IMG/VR virus record: IMGVR_UViG_3300045912_000014
Location: 1-27,899 of that record
Length of the DNA stretch: 27,899 nt
Direction: 5' to 3' (one strand)
Source of the DNA: a virus
In this document: positions 5,688-12,811 of the stretch, one piece after another
Layout: every line of letters begins with the position of its first letter
How positions within the stretch are numbered: position 1 is the stretch's first letter
Made by a program: the position numbers and the translations under genes
Notes under the pieces: generated by a model
What the model was told of the DNA's origin: nothing
Seen by the model: the letters and a program-made list of their open reading frames with translations, nothing else
Database searches by the model: none

Positions 5688-6149
5688 ATGAGCGTTGCAG
5701 ACACCCCCATAGGGGTCTATCCAGACTCCCGAGTGTTTGTAGCGTGCAAGACGCATAAGCACGATCTCGACGGTCTTAAAAGATTCGGAGAGATCGTGCC
5801 GATGTCTACCCGTTCTATCTTCCCCGACTGGTCAGAGTTGGCGGTCGAAGCCCATCTGGACAAGATGTATGATGTGCTGGTGGATTATCGGTATCGGGCT
5901 GGCCGAGATTGGATAGCCCTGACTGGTGATCCGATAGCAATCGCATATGCCGGAATTCTGGCATCTGGGATGGCGGTTGAACGCGTAAGATTCCTAAAGT
6001 TTGACGCGAAGGCGGGGGAATACTACCCCGTTATAATCCGTGTACGAAACCAAATGATAGGAGATCGTGATGCCCCCAAGGCAAAGTCTAACTCAATCCT
6101 TGGAATCATGGGTAGCCAAGGAAGTTTCTACGATCCGGGAGAAGACTGA
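5688..6149 (+). CDS. hypothetical protein, 153 aa
   Basis: The ATG at 5688 (MSVADTPIGVYPDSRVFVACKTHKHDL) is 8 nt after the previous stop; the longer frame starting at 5595 overlaps that gene and is not supported. The sequence reads like an alpha/beta fold (SRVFVACKTHKHDLDGLKRFGEIV; DVLVDYRYRAGRDWIALTGDPIAIAYAGILASGMAVERVRFLKFDAKAGEYYPVIIRV). No family is identified with confidence. Its last 80 bp overlap the next gene, which is long for this genome. Confidence 0.6.
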   Translation: MSVADTPIGVYPDSRVFVACKTHKHDLDGLKRFGEIVPMSTRSIFPDWSELAVEAHLDKMYDVLVDYRYRAGRDWIALTGDPIAIAYAGILASGMAVERVRFLKFDAKAGEYYPVIIRVRNQMIGDRDAPKAKSNSILGIMGSQGSFYDPGED

Positions 6150-6543
6150 TTCGGCCAGTCTGGCCGACGCATACGCCGGTCTGGTAGACCGATTTGAAGT
6201 CATCACCGGAATCCTTAAGCCCCTCAAGGAAGAGATCGAGCTTACCAAGACAGTTCGAATTCCTGAGGCTTTTGCGCGCGACAAGGTTAAGACCCTGACC
6301 ACTGAATCCGGATACCGGGTTACAGTGAGTATGAATGTGTATGCCGGATTTCGCGAAGGTCAGCGAGAGGCCGCGTATGAGTGGCTTCGAAATAACGGTA
6401 TGGGAAGCATCATCATCGAGACTGTTAATTCATCGTCCCTGTCAAAGCTTGCTCGGGAAACTCTTGAAGCGGGTAAGGAATTACCTGATGAGCTATTTAA
6501 TGTCGCGCTTGTACCGGGTGTGTCCAAGACAAAGGTGAGGTAA
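6070..6543 (+). CDS. conserved phage protein, 157 aa
   Basis: The ATG at 6070 has AGGAG (6059-6063) 6 nt upstream; a GTG directly before it is an alternative. Residues 20-60 are helical (TDSASLADAYAGLVDRFEVITGILKPLKEEIEL). The C-terminal part, IIETVNSSSLSKLARETLEAGKELPDELFNVALVPGVSKTKV, resembles a pattern I associate with phage proteins of unknown function encoded near single-strand-binding proteins and polymerases. No catalytic motif is visible. It lies directly upstream of the replication genes and overlaps its neighbours on both sides. Confidence 0.6.
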   Translation: MPPRQSLTQSLESWVAKEVSTIREKTDSASLADAYAGLVDRFEVITGILKPLKEEIELTKTVRIPEAFARDKVKTLTTESGYRVTVSMNVYAGFREGQREAAYEWLRNNGMGSIIIETVNSSSLSKLARETLEAGKELPDELFNVALVPGVSKTKVR

Positions 6544-6770
6544 TGAGTGGCGGTATAAACGAGTATCTGATGAACTGCACTGACAAGGATCTGGCCGAAC
6601 GGCTTAAGGTCCTGATAGAGAGCGCCAATAACATTATTCATGAATTGGATCGACGAAAGTTTGACGTTGGTATCAATGTGGTGGACGTTAATGACATGTT
6701 TACCATTAACCGAGCGACGGAAATAAATATAAGATCGATAACCAAGTCTGAGGTCATCAGTCTTTTGTAA
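6543..6770 (+). CDS. hypothetical protein, 75 aa
   Basis: The start overlaps the previous stop (TAATG). The N-terminal half is helical and charged (KDLAERLKVLIESANNIIHELDRRKFD), and the C-terminal half is beta-like (VGINVVDVNDMFTINRATEINIRSITKSEV). No family is recognised. It is the last gene before the replication promoter at 6789. Confidence 0.55.
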   Translation: MSGGINEYLMNCTDKDLAERLKVLIESANNIIHELDRRKFDVGINVVDVNDMFTINRATEINIRSITKSEVISLL

Positions 6771-6788
6771 GGAACCACACCGGTACAT

Positions 6789-6817
6789 TTGACACCGGGT
6801 ACCGGATGTGATAGCAT
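6789..6817 (+). promoter_or_regulatory. sigma70-like promoter (TTGACA, 17 bp, TAGCAT)
   Basis: A consensus -35 TTGACA (6789-6794), a 17-bp spacer ending GGATGTGA, and TAGCAT (6812-6817). It precedes the replication/nucleotide genes starting at 6846 and could be their main promoter. Confidence 0.7.
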
Positions 6818-6845
6818 GGTGTCGATAAAGGCATAGGAGAACCCC

Positions 6846-7679
6846 ATGGCTAAGCGTGAGTCCACTGAGGTAGCACCAGTGTCAGGGTCCGTTCCAGCAG
6901 TTCCCGACTTTATGAAGAAATACGCCGGACAAGGTACAGAAAAGTTACAGTCCCGCGACATCGCTCTTCCATTTATTCGACTTACCCAGGCAACTAGCCC
7001 ACAGGTTGCAGAGCACGGAATTACACCGGGTCATTATTGGCACACACTGGCCGAGAGAGATCTGGGTAAGGAGGTACGCGTGGTCGGCATCTTCTCGGAC
7101 GCCCGCGCGATCCTGTGGCGTCCGCGTGAGGCGGGAGGGGGCATCCTGGCACGGTCGGATGACCTGCAGCGGTGGACCCCTTCCAACGCCGTGTTTGAAG
7201 TCCCGATCAACAAGAATACCAAGACCGTGAAGTGGGCCACACGGGGTAGTGTTGACGAGTCCCGTCTTCTGGAATGGGGTACGTTCGACCCCGATGACCC
7301 CAAGTCGCCTCCGGCGGGCACTTACATGTATAATCTGGTGGTGTGTCTCCCTGATTCCGGGGATCTGCCACCGGCCGTCATCTCTATGCAACGGGCCTCG
7401 ATCCGGGTGGCTCGAAAGTTGTTTGGTAAGCTTAAGATGACCGCCGCCCCGATGTACGGCATTTATCTTAAGATGCGCAGCGTGACGGAGACCGGACAAG
7501 GCCAGACCTTCTATAACTATAAATTCGAAATGGATGGATTCGTAGAGTCTCAGGCTGAATTCGACAAGTATCAGGAATGGTATCATATCTTCTCGAAGCA
7601 GGGCATCAATATTAAGGAAGAGGATCTCCAGCCCGAAGATACCCAGGCTGCTGCTCCCAATGAAAAGTCCGAATACTAA
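6846..7679 (+). CDS. conserved phage replication-region protein, possible ssDNA-binding protein, 277 aa
   Basis: The ATG at 6846 follows AGGAG with the strong promoter just upstream. The protein has a polar N-terminus, a core with beta-rich segments (DIALPFIRLTQATSPQVAEHGITPGHYWHTLAERDLGKEVRVVGIF; GTYMYNLVVCLPDSGDLPPAVISMQRASIRVARKLFGKLKMTAAPMYGIYLKMRSVTET) and an acidic tail (KEEDLQPEDTQAAAPNEKSEY). An acidic C-terminal tail, abundant-protein expression signals and the position upstream of the polymerase fit a single-strand DNA-binding protein. No OB-fold signature can be confirmed by eye, so this role is an inference. Confidence 0.7.
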   Translation: MAKRESTEVAPVSGSVPAVPDFMKKYAGQGTEKLQSRDIALPFIRLTQATSPQVAEHGITPGHYWHTLAERDLGKEVRVVGIFSDARAILWRPREAGGGILARSDDLQRWTPSNAVFEVPINKNTKTVKWATRGSVDESRLLEWGTFDPDDPKSPPAGTYMYNLVVCLPDSGDLPPAVISMQRASIRVARKLFGKLKMTAAPMYGIYLKMRSVTETGQGQTFYNYKFEMDGFVESQAEFDKYQEWYHIFSKQGINIKEEDLQPEDTQAAAPNEKSEY

Positions 7680-7694
7680 CAATTGAGTAGGGTA

Positions 7695-7720
7695 AGGCGG
7701 GGTCAACGCAGGTCCCGCCT
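7695..7720 (+). terminator. hairpin, possible weak terminator or attenuator
   Basis: AGGCGGG (7695-7701) and CCCGCCT (7714-7720) form a perfect 7-bp GC-rich stem with a 12-nt loop, 15 bp after the stop of the 277-aa gene. Only CATCTTATT follows, not a run of T, so read-through into the polymerase genes is likely. It could set different levels of an abundant upstream protein and the polymerase. Confidence 0.45.
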
Positions 7721-7751
7721 CATCTTATTCGTCCGGAGGAGGTCAACCCCG

Positions 7752-7946
7752 ATGGCTACCATAACGCTCTCAACGGATGAGGAATTCACTGTCATTCAAG
7801 TCCGACGTGAGAATTTTAACGTGTTAATTGATTTTCGAACACGTGATTTTACACGGATAACGGTATGTTTGTCTAAAGATGAAGCCAAGAGCATCGGGAA
7901 TGCTCTGATCGGCGCAGCAGGAGGGCTTAACTTTGACTCTAAGTAG
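7752..7946 (+). CDS. hypothetical protein, 64 aa
   Basis: The ATG at 7752 (MATITLSTDEEF) is chosen because GGAGGAGG lies upstream; the longer frame from 7683 would run through the hairpin with a non-conserved Arg-rich sequence. The product is beta-rich (FTVIQVRRENFNVLIDFRTRDFTRITVCLS) followed by a helix (KDEAKSIGNALIGAAGG). No family is recognised. It overlaps the next gene by 14 bp. Confidence 0.55.
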   Translation: MATITLSTDEEFTVIQVRRENFNVLIDFRTRDFTRITVCLSKDEAKSIGNALIGAAGGLNFDSK

Positions 7947-8157
7947 CGAACAGGAAGAGTATCTGTCGGCGATATTCGATTATCTTGATGATGAGGCGGG
8001 CAAGCTCACTGAATGGGAGGATGGGTTTATTAGGGACCAGTTAGTTAGGTATAATACCTATAAATCCGAAATGAGACTGTCGCCTAAGCAATGGGCCATC
8101 ATTTATAAGATAGGCGATAAGTTCGGATTGGATCGGCCTGACGGAGATGCGGGATGA
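7933..8157 (+). CDS. hypothetical protein, 74 aa (TTG start)
   Basis: The start is TTG at 7933, supported by AGGAGG (7919-7924) eight bases upstream and by the lack of another suitable start. The product is helical and acidic (LSSEQEEYLSAIFDYLDDEAGKLTEWEDGFIRDQLVRY) and ends with LSPKQWAIIYKIGDKFGL, a pattern common in small phage proteins encoded beside polymerases. The stop overlaps the polymerase ATG (ATGA), indicating translational coupling. Confidence 0.55.
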   Translation: MTLSSEQEEYLSAIFDYLDDEAGKLTEWEDGFIRDQLVRYNTYKSEMRLSPKQWAIIYKIGDKFGLDRPDGDAG

Positions 8158-10022
8158 CGCCTGATAAATCAGCTGAAGAAGTAATCAAGCGGCTGGCCGA
8201 CTCGTCTACCCAGGAATCCGTAATTGATGTGGAAACTTCCGGGCTGGACTGGCGAAAGAACAGCATCGTCGGATGGGTGTTCACGTTTGGACCACGCCCA
8301 GACGATTCTTATTATGTGCCGGTCAGGCATGGAGGGGGAGCTAATCTAAACAATTGGCCCGGATTGAAGGATGCTGAACAGAAGGACGATATTCACCCAT
8401 TTGAGATAGAACTCCAAAAAGTATTGACTCGACGCGGTAAAACCCTCAGGAACATATACCACAATGCAATGTTCGATACCATGATGGCCAGTGGTCAGGG
8501 GTTGGACTTAAGCGTTAATCTAATGGAAGATACTTCAGTTAATCAGCCGATGTTAAACGAGTATGCGCGGTCGTACAGCCTGTCGGCGTGCTGCATTGAA
8601 ATGGGCGTCCAAGAAAAGAAAGGGGAAGATCTCTACAAGCATTTGGCTAATTTATTTGGCGGCGAGCCCACCAGGGATCAGATGGGAAATTTCTGGCGGT
8701 TAGCCGGGGATGACGTAATCGGTGTTGATTATGCCGTTGGCGACGGTACTTCAACTTGGCAACTTCTCCAAGCTCAGCGCGCTGAAATTAACCGACAAGA
8801 TATGGCTAAAATTCACGATATTGAGAGGCGTCTTACGCGAACCTTGTACCGGATGACTCGCCGGGGAGTTCTGGTTAACGAAGAAAAATTACATGACACC
8901 ATCGTAGAGGTGGAGCGTCGGCTTGAGGAAGCCAGGGGTCACCTCCCGAGTGACTTTAATGAAAAGTCGCCTAAGCAAGTAGAACAATTTATGCGTAAGC
9001 ATGGGATTACCAATTGGCCCAGAACTCCTAAGGGTAAACCGTCCTTTAATAAGGAATGGCTTGAAACGAATGAACCGGGTAGGATCATCATTACCGCTCG
9101 TAAGTTTAGTCATATGCTAAATTCATTCCTGCTGCCACTCCGGGACCGGCACTTACATAACGGATACGTTCACCCCATATATCATCAGCTTCGAGACGAC
9201 GATTTTGGAACCATTACGGGCCGACTATCGTGCACCAACCCTAATTTACAGCAGGCCCATAAGAGGAACAAAGAACTAGGAAAGATTCTTCGGGCGTTAT
9301 TTCATGTTCCCCAAGGATACAAGTGGCGGTCTGCCGATTACTCTCAGTGTGAGCCGCGACTCCTAGCCCATTATGGGAAGGTTAGAGTATTGCTGGAGGG
9401 GTATTGGGCAGACCCCCCTGTTGACGCGCATAGCGCAGTCGCTGCAGAGGCGGGCATCGATCGTCAGGCCGGTAAGACCTTAAACCAGTCATTAATAACC
9501 GGGGCTGGTCGACGAAGGATTGTGTCTGAATTAGGAGACCGGGGTGATGAGATCTACGACCGGTATTTCATGGCGATGCCAGAGGTTAAGGTATTACAAG
9601 CACAGGCATCGGCCAGAATGAGGGCTGTCGGGTATATCGTCAGTCTATTGGGTAGACGGGTTCGACTTGAACCCCCTCGATACGTGGACGGAATTTATAA
9701 AGAATTTAGTTATAAGGCTGTAAACAGACTGCTGCAGACTGGTAACGCAGACATCATTAAGAAAGCCATGGTTGATATTGACGAGTATTTTGAATCAGAA
9801 GGCGATCTATGTCGGCTTCTTAACAATGTTCATGATTCGCTCGATTTCGAATATCCGGAAGACGAGGCAGGTGGACGATTAATGCAGGAGGCCATGCGGC
9901 TTATGGTAGATTACGGCCCCGGTAAGTCCGTTGAACTTCGGGTACCGATGGGGATTGAGTATGGTGACGGGAACAATTGGGCTGAGGCTACTTGGCCCGA
10001 CGAGGAGCATTATCTCCAATGA
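8154..10022 (+). CDS. dpoZ: PolA-family DNA polymerase, DpoZ type
   Basis: The 622-aa family A polymerase has an N-terminal 3'-5' exonuclease and no 5'-nuclease domain. Exo residues are intact: VIDVETSG (D25, E27), HNAMFD (D108), YAVGD (Y193, D197). Polymerase motifs: TGRLSCTNPNLQQ (355-367), motif A ADYSQCEPRLLAH (D395), motif B RQAGKTLNQSLITG (R437, K441), QTGNADIIKKAM (528-539), motif C NVHDSLDFE (D561). In motif B the positions equivalent to E. coli Pol I F762 and Y766 are Gln445 and Thr449, and motif C has Ser where Glu883 normally sits. Its place beside purZ and datZ marks it as a DpoZ candidate, the replicase that prefers dZTP over dATP. Preference itself cannot be read from the sequence. 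ATGA overlaps on both sides. Confidence 0.9.
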   Translation: MTPDKSAEEVIKRLADSSTQESVIDVETSGLDWRKNSIVGWVFTFGPRPDDSYYVPVRHGGGANLNNWPGLKDAEQKDDIHPFEIELQKVLTRRGKTLRNIYHNAMFDTMMASGQGLDLSVNLMEDTSVNQPMLNEYARSYSLSACCIEMGVQEKKGEDLYKHLANLFGGEPTRDQMGNFWRLAGDDVIGVDYAVGDGTSTWQLLQAQRAEINRQDMAKIHDIERRLTRTLYRMTRRGVLVNEEKLHDTIVEVERRLEEARGHLPSDFNEKSPKQVEQFMRKHGITNWPRTPKGKPSFNKEWLETNEPGRIIITARKFSHMLNSFLLPLRDRHLHNGYVHPIYHQLRDDDFGTITGRLSCTNPNLQQAHKRNKELGKILRALFHVPQGYKWRSADYSQCEPRLLAHYGKVRVLLEGYWADPPVDAHSAVAAEAGIDRQAGKTLNQSLITGAGRRRIVSELGDRGDEIYDRYFMAMPEVKVLQAQASARMRAVGYIVSLLGRRVRLEPPRYVDGIYKEFSYKAVNRLLQTGNADIIKKAMVDIDEYFESEGDLCRLLNNVHDSLDFEYPEDEAGGRLMQEAMRLMVDYGPGKSVELRVPMGIEYGDGNNWAEATWPDEEHYLQ

Positions 10023-10462
10023 AAGAGATCGACGCCCAATCCATGCTAATTAAGTCGATAAAGTTAAATAACGGGTACGGCCATAAGTCGTCCAATCCAT
10101 TTATACAAGGTCTTCCAGACATCTTCATCGCTCACCCCGATGCAGGTCAATATTTCAGTGAAGTTAAGATTGGAAAGTTACTTCGAACCGGGGATGTGTC
10201 TTGGACGGGTACTGATCCTCAAAAGAGATGCCTGCGTGACATGGTTAATGCCGGTCAATGGGCCTTTTGGACCATCATATGGAAGGATGACAAGTCATGG
10301 ATGCTCCGCGCTGCCCATCCGGTCACTCTAGAGTGGTTGACTCCGACATCGATGACGATATCGCCCGTTGGGTTACCGAAGGGGTGGCCAACTCTCGAAT
10401 TGATGATAGAAGTTCGGAGGGCGCTATTAAATTTGACGCGAACAAGACCCCATATCACTTAA
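10019..10462 (+). CDS. VRR-NUC-like PD-(D/E)XK nuclease, 147 aa
   Basis: The ATG at 10019 overlaps the polymerase stop (ATGA); an earlier frame start at 9992 lies within the polymerase gene. MKEIDAQSMLIKSIK opens the fold, and GLPDIFIAHPDAGQYFSEVK (31-50) supplies the nuclease core D34...E48-x-K50 with the glycine-loop typical of VRR-NUC proteins. Such phage nucleases act on branched or structured DNA during replication and recombination. A later helix (QKRCLRDMVNAGQWAFWTIIWK) matches the family layout. Its last 166 bp overlap the next gene's longest frame. Confidence 0.75.
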   Translation: MKEIDAQSMLIKSIKLNNGYGHKSSNPFIQGLPDIFIAHPDAGQYFSEVKIGKLLRTGDVSWTGTDPQKRCLRDMVNAGQWAFWTIIWKDDKSWMLRAAHPVTLEWLTPTSMTISPVGLPKGWPTLELMIEVRRALLNLTRTRPHIT

Positions 10463-10716
10463 TTTCACCGCTGTTTCTTGAGGGTCTTGCCTTGGTTCTC
10501 AAGGACGGCGCTGATAAGTATGGGGAAAGGAATTGGGAAAAGGGTATGAATTGGAGCCGGCTATATCGGGCATCATTTGGACATCAGCTTGACTGGTACA
10601 TGCGACGTGGACCGGATTCAGAAAGTGGCCTCAGCCACTTGCTGCACGCAGCGGCCTGTCTTATGATGCTGTACGAGTACGAGGTACGACGGCTCGGTAA
10701 TGACGATCGCCCCTGA
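10297..10716 (+). CDS. dATP/dGTP diphosphohydrolase-like protein (DUF5664 / dGTP_diPhyd_N family)
   Basis: Residues 42-131 match the family pattern as I know it: GAIKFDANKTPYHLISPLFLEGLALVL, KYGERNWEKGMNWSRLYRA, GHQLDWYMR, DSESGLSHLLHAAACLMMLYEYE. This is an all-alpha MazG-like fold; members in Z-phages (sometimes called MazZ) hydrolyse dGTP to dGMP, the substrate of PurZ, and also dATP. The conserved part starts only near residue 42. The first 40 residues overlap the nuclease gene by 166 bp, so the true start may lie downstream, for example at a GTG near 10333 or 10381. Immediate proximity to purZ (14 bp) supports the role. Confidence 0.8.
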   Translation: MDAPRCPSGHSRVVDSDIDDDIARWVTEGVANSRIDDRSSEGAIKFDANKTPYHLISPLFLEGLALVLKDGADKYGERNWEKGMNWSRLYRASFGHQLDWYMRRGPDSESGLSHLLHAAACLMMLYEYEVRRLGNDDRP

Positions 10717-10730
10717 TAGGAGAAGAACCG

Positions 10731-11951
10731 ATGGCTAGCAAGCTGTTAAAAACAGAATGGATCGTGCCGGGCAAGGCATCCGTATTGGTAGGCGGCCAGT
10801 TCGGGTCCGAGGCAAAGGGGCTGGCCGCCGCTTGGTTGGCGCATGAATTCATACCGGATTTTGCAAACACAGACAGCACCCTGATTTGCACCACTAATGC
10901 TGGAGCACAGGCGGGACACACAACCCAGTATGAGAATGGCTTAAAGTTTGTGTGTTATCACCTGCCAACTACCTACGTAGTCGCGCACAGCGTGGGGCTT
11001 AGAGCAATCGGATACATTAACGCGGGGGCTATAATTGATATTGAATCTTTATCGAAGGAATTAACTAGTCATAGTGGGTATATCCGTGAACGAAATCAGC
11101 ATACACTTGATGGCGGCAGCACATTTGATCATTACTTTATAAAAAATTTATGGGTGAGTCCTTTTGCTGCCACCATTGCTGATACGGACGTCGATAACGA
11201 ACGTACGGCTGGACCCAATAAGATTGCGTCCACCGGGAAGGGAGTCGGGTCCGCTCTGGCCAGTAAGATCCTAAGATCGCCGACGTTTAAAAACTATGAA
11301 AAGGCATACAAGGGTTTAGACCCGTCGGTGTCTTCACGTCTTCCAAGTGTTGGCAAAATTAGTCTAAACCATCATATGGATATAGGTCACGCGGTCATCG
11401 TGGAGGTTCCGCAAGGGACCGGCTTAAGCATCAATCATTCAGGAATGTATCCGTTTACTACTAGTCGCGATTGCTGGGTGGGATCGGGTCTCAACGATGC
11501 CGGCATACATCCGTCGTTTCTTGGGCCGGTATGCATGGTGGTGCGTACTTTTCCCATCAGAGTAGGTAATACAGTAAACGACGACGGTTCAATTAATTCA
11601 TCTGGCCCTTTCTACCCGGGGTCCGAAGAACTCGCCTGGGGTTATTTTGGCGACGATATCGTGCCAGAAAAGACAACTGTTACTAAGCGTATACGTCGCA
11701 TTGCCACGTGGTCCAGACACCAGTATCGGGAAGCGCTCTGGCTCAACCGACCTAACATAGTGTTTCTAACTTTTGTTAACTATCTAAAAAGCGTCAATGA
11801 CCTATGTGAGTTGGTTCAATGGATGGGAGAAGATGAAGAGGCAGAGGGTATTTATCCCGAGAGGATATACTCATGGGGTCCTAATGTGGAGGATTGTGGG
11901 TCATTTCATCAGGCGGTTGCTTGGCTCGGTAAGAGAGGTCCAATCCGATGA
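10731..11951 (+). CDS. purZ: PurZ, 2-amino-deoxyadenylosuccinate synthetase
   Basis: The 406-aa adenylosuccinate synthetase homologue is predicted to join dGMP and L-aspartate to give N6-succino-2-amino-dAMP; host PurB then releases dZMP. Visible PurA landmarks: VGGQFGSEAKG (20-30, PurA G-x-W-GDEGKGK), NAGAQAGHT (56-64, His63), TGKGVG (168-173), EVPQGTGLSINHSGMYPFTTS (225-245), RTFPIRVG (272-279), TKRIRRIATW (318-327). The PurA catalytic Asp (E. coli D13) is Ser26 here, the substitution known to mark PurZ. The PurA guanine-recognition KLD near the C-terminus is replaced (LTFVNYL, 346-352), consistent with ATP/dATP rather than GTP as cofactor. AGGAG precedes the ATG. Confidence 0.95.
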   Translation: MASKLLKTEWIVPGKASVLVGGQFGSEAKGLAAAWLAHEFIPDFANTDSTLICTTNAGAQAGHTTQYENGLKFVCYHLPTTYVVAHSVGLRAIGYINAGAIIDIESLSKELTSHSGYIRERNQHTLDGGSTFDHYFIKNLWVSPFAATIADTDVDNERTAGPNKIASTGKGVGSALASKILRSPTFKNYEKAYKGLDPSVSSRLPSVGKISLNHHMDIGHAVIVEVPQGTGLSINHSGMYPFTTSRDCWVGSGLNDAGIHPSFLGPVCMVVRTFPIRVGNTVNDDGSINSSGPFYPGSEELAWGYFGDDIVPEKTTVTKRIRRIATWSRHQYREALWLNRPNIVFLTFVNYLKSVNDLCELVQWMGEDEEAEGIYPERIYSWGPNVEDCGSFHQAVAWLGKRGPIR

Positions 11952-12808
11952 CTAACATAGTAATTCCCACTCCCCCTAGCATGCAGGTATATCGAGAACA
12001 TCTGCGGGAATTCTTTGCAGGTATGATGAGAAAATTAGATATGAATTCGCATAAATCAACCCCCCAAGAAAGCGATATTCCAACTATGATTAACCTATTA
12101 ACTGGGGAATTACAAGAGTTCAGAGATCAATTCATAAGTAATTCCCGTGATCCTAATGTATTAGTTGAATTGTATGATGTGGCTAATTATGCATTTTTAA
12201 TGACTGTAGCCCTTAGAAATGCGGGAACCCAAACTACTAAAGAACATTTAATTAATGAGTGGTTGGACATTCGCCCCGACGAAGGTAAAATTTTTTGTAA
12301 AAAGACGCGAGCAGGATCTCAATACAAGGTCGGGGAAGAAATTCGTGGTACGAACCGTAATGGATATATAGACATTAGACTTCAATCCGCGGGATACAAT
12401 GGTCGGGGGCTTATTATACCTAGATCGCATTTAATATGGTGGAAACACACGGGGTCGTGGCCCATTGGTGTTATTGATCACATCAATAGAAATCGGTCAG
12501 ACGACCGAGCTATAAATCTTAGAGATATTAATTTTTCACAAAATTCATTTAATTCAGACGCATCAAAGAAAAGACTTTTACCAAGGTACGTGACCCGTTA
12601 TCTTCCTTCTGGACGGCAGCATTTAAAGCATTACGGGAAATACGTGTATCAACGAAATTTTCGGGGGACTACAATTCGAGCCGCGTATTATGATACACCC
12701 GAGGCAGCATCTATTAAGGGGTCGGCCGCATGGAGGAGTAAGGTGCTTTCAAAGTTTACCGGTTTACGTCTATCGGACTTAGAATATGAGCTAGGAAAGG
12801 AAGAATAA
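11948..12808 (+). CDS. MazG-type nucleotide pyrophosphohydrolase fused to an HNH endonuclease
   Basis: The 286-aa protein starts with ATGA overlap to purZ. Residues 13-92 are a MazG-like all-alpha NTP pyrophosphohydrolase: AGMMRKLDMNSHK (24-36), LLTGELQEF with E54-x2-E57, and VELYDVANYAFLM with E74-x2-D77, the Mg2+-binding ExxE...ExxD set. Residues ~104-205 are an HNH_3-type nuclease: EWLDIRPDEGKIF, SHLIWWKHTGSWP (160-172), VIDHINRNRSDDRAINLRD (175-193), SQNSFN. The tail (YYDTPEAASIKGSAAWRSK) resembles the DNA-binding end of phage HNH proteins. The MazG part probably serves the dGTP to dGMP step (MazZ-like) or pool cleaning. The fusion probably arose when a homing endonuclease landed at the 3' end of the mazG-like gene. 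The HNH part is noticeably AT-rich. Confidence 0.85.
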   Translation: MTNIVIPTPPSMQVYREHLREFFAGMMRKLDMNSHKSTPQESDIPTMINLLTGELQEFRDQFISNSRDPNVLVELYDVANYAFLMTVALRNAGTQTTKEHLINEWLDIRPDEGKIFCKKTRAGSQYKVGEEIRGTNRNGYIDIRLQSAGYNGRGLIIPRSHLIWWKHTGSWPIGVIDHINRNRSDDRAINLRDINFSQNSFNSDASKKRLLPRYVTRYLPSGRQHLKHYGKYVYQRNFRGTTIRAAYYDTPEAASIKGSAAWRSKVLSKFTGLRLSDLEYELGKEE

Positions 12809-12811
12809 GTC

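Noticed and set aside
6945-7706. Long minus-strand frame (253 aa)
   Set aside because: Antisense to the well-supported 277-aa gene with promoter and RBS; its composition looks like a shadow of plus-strand codons.
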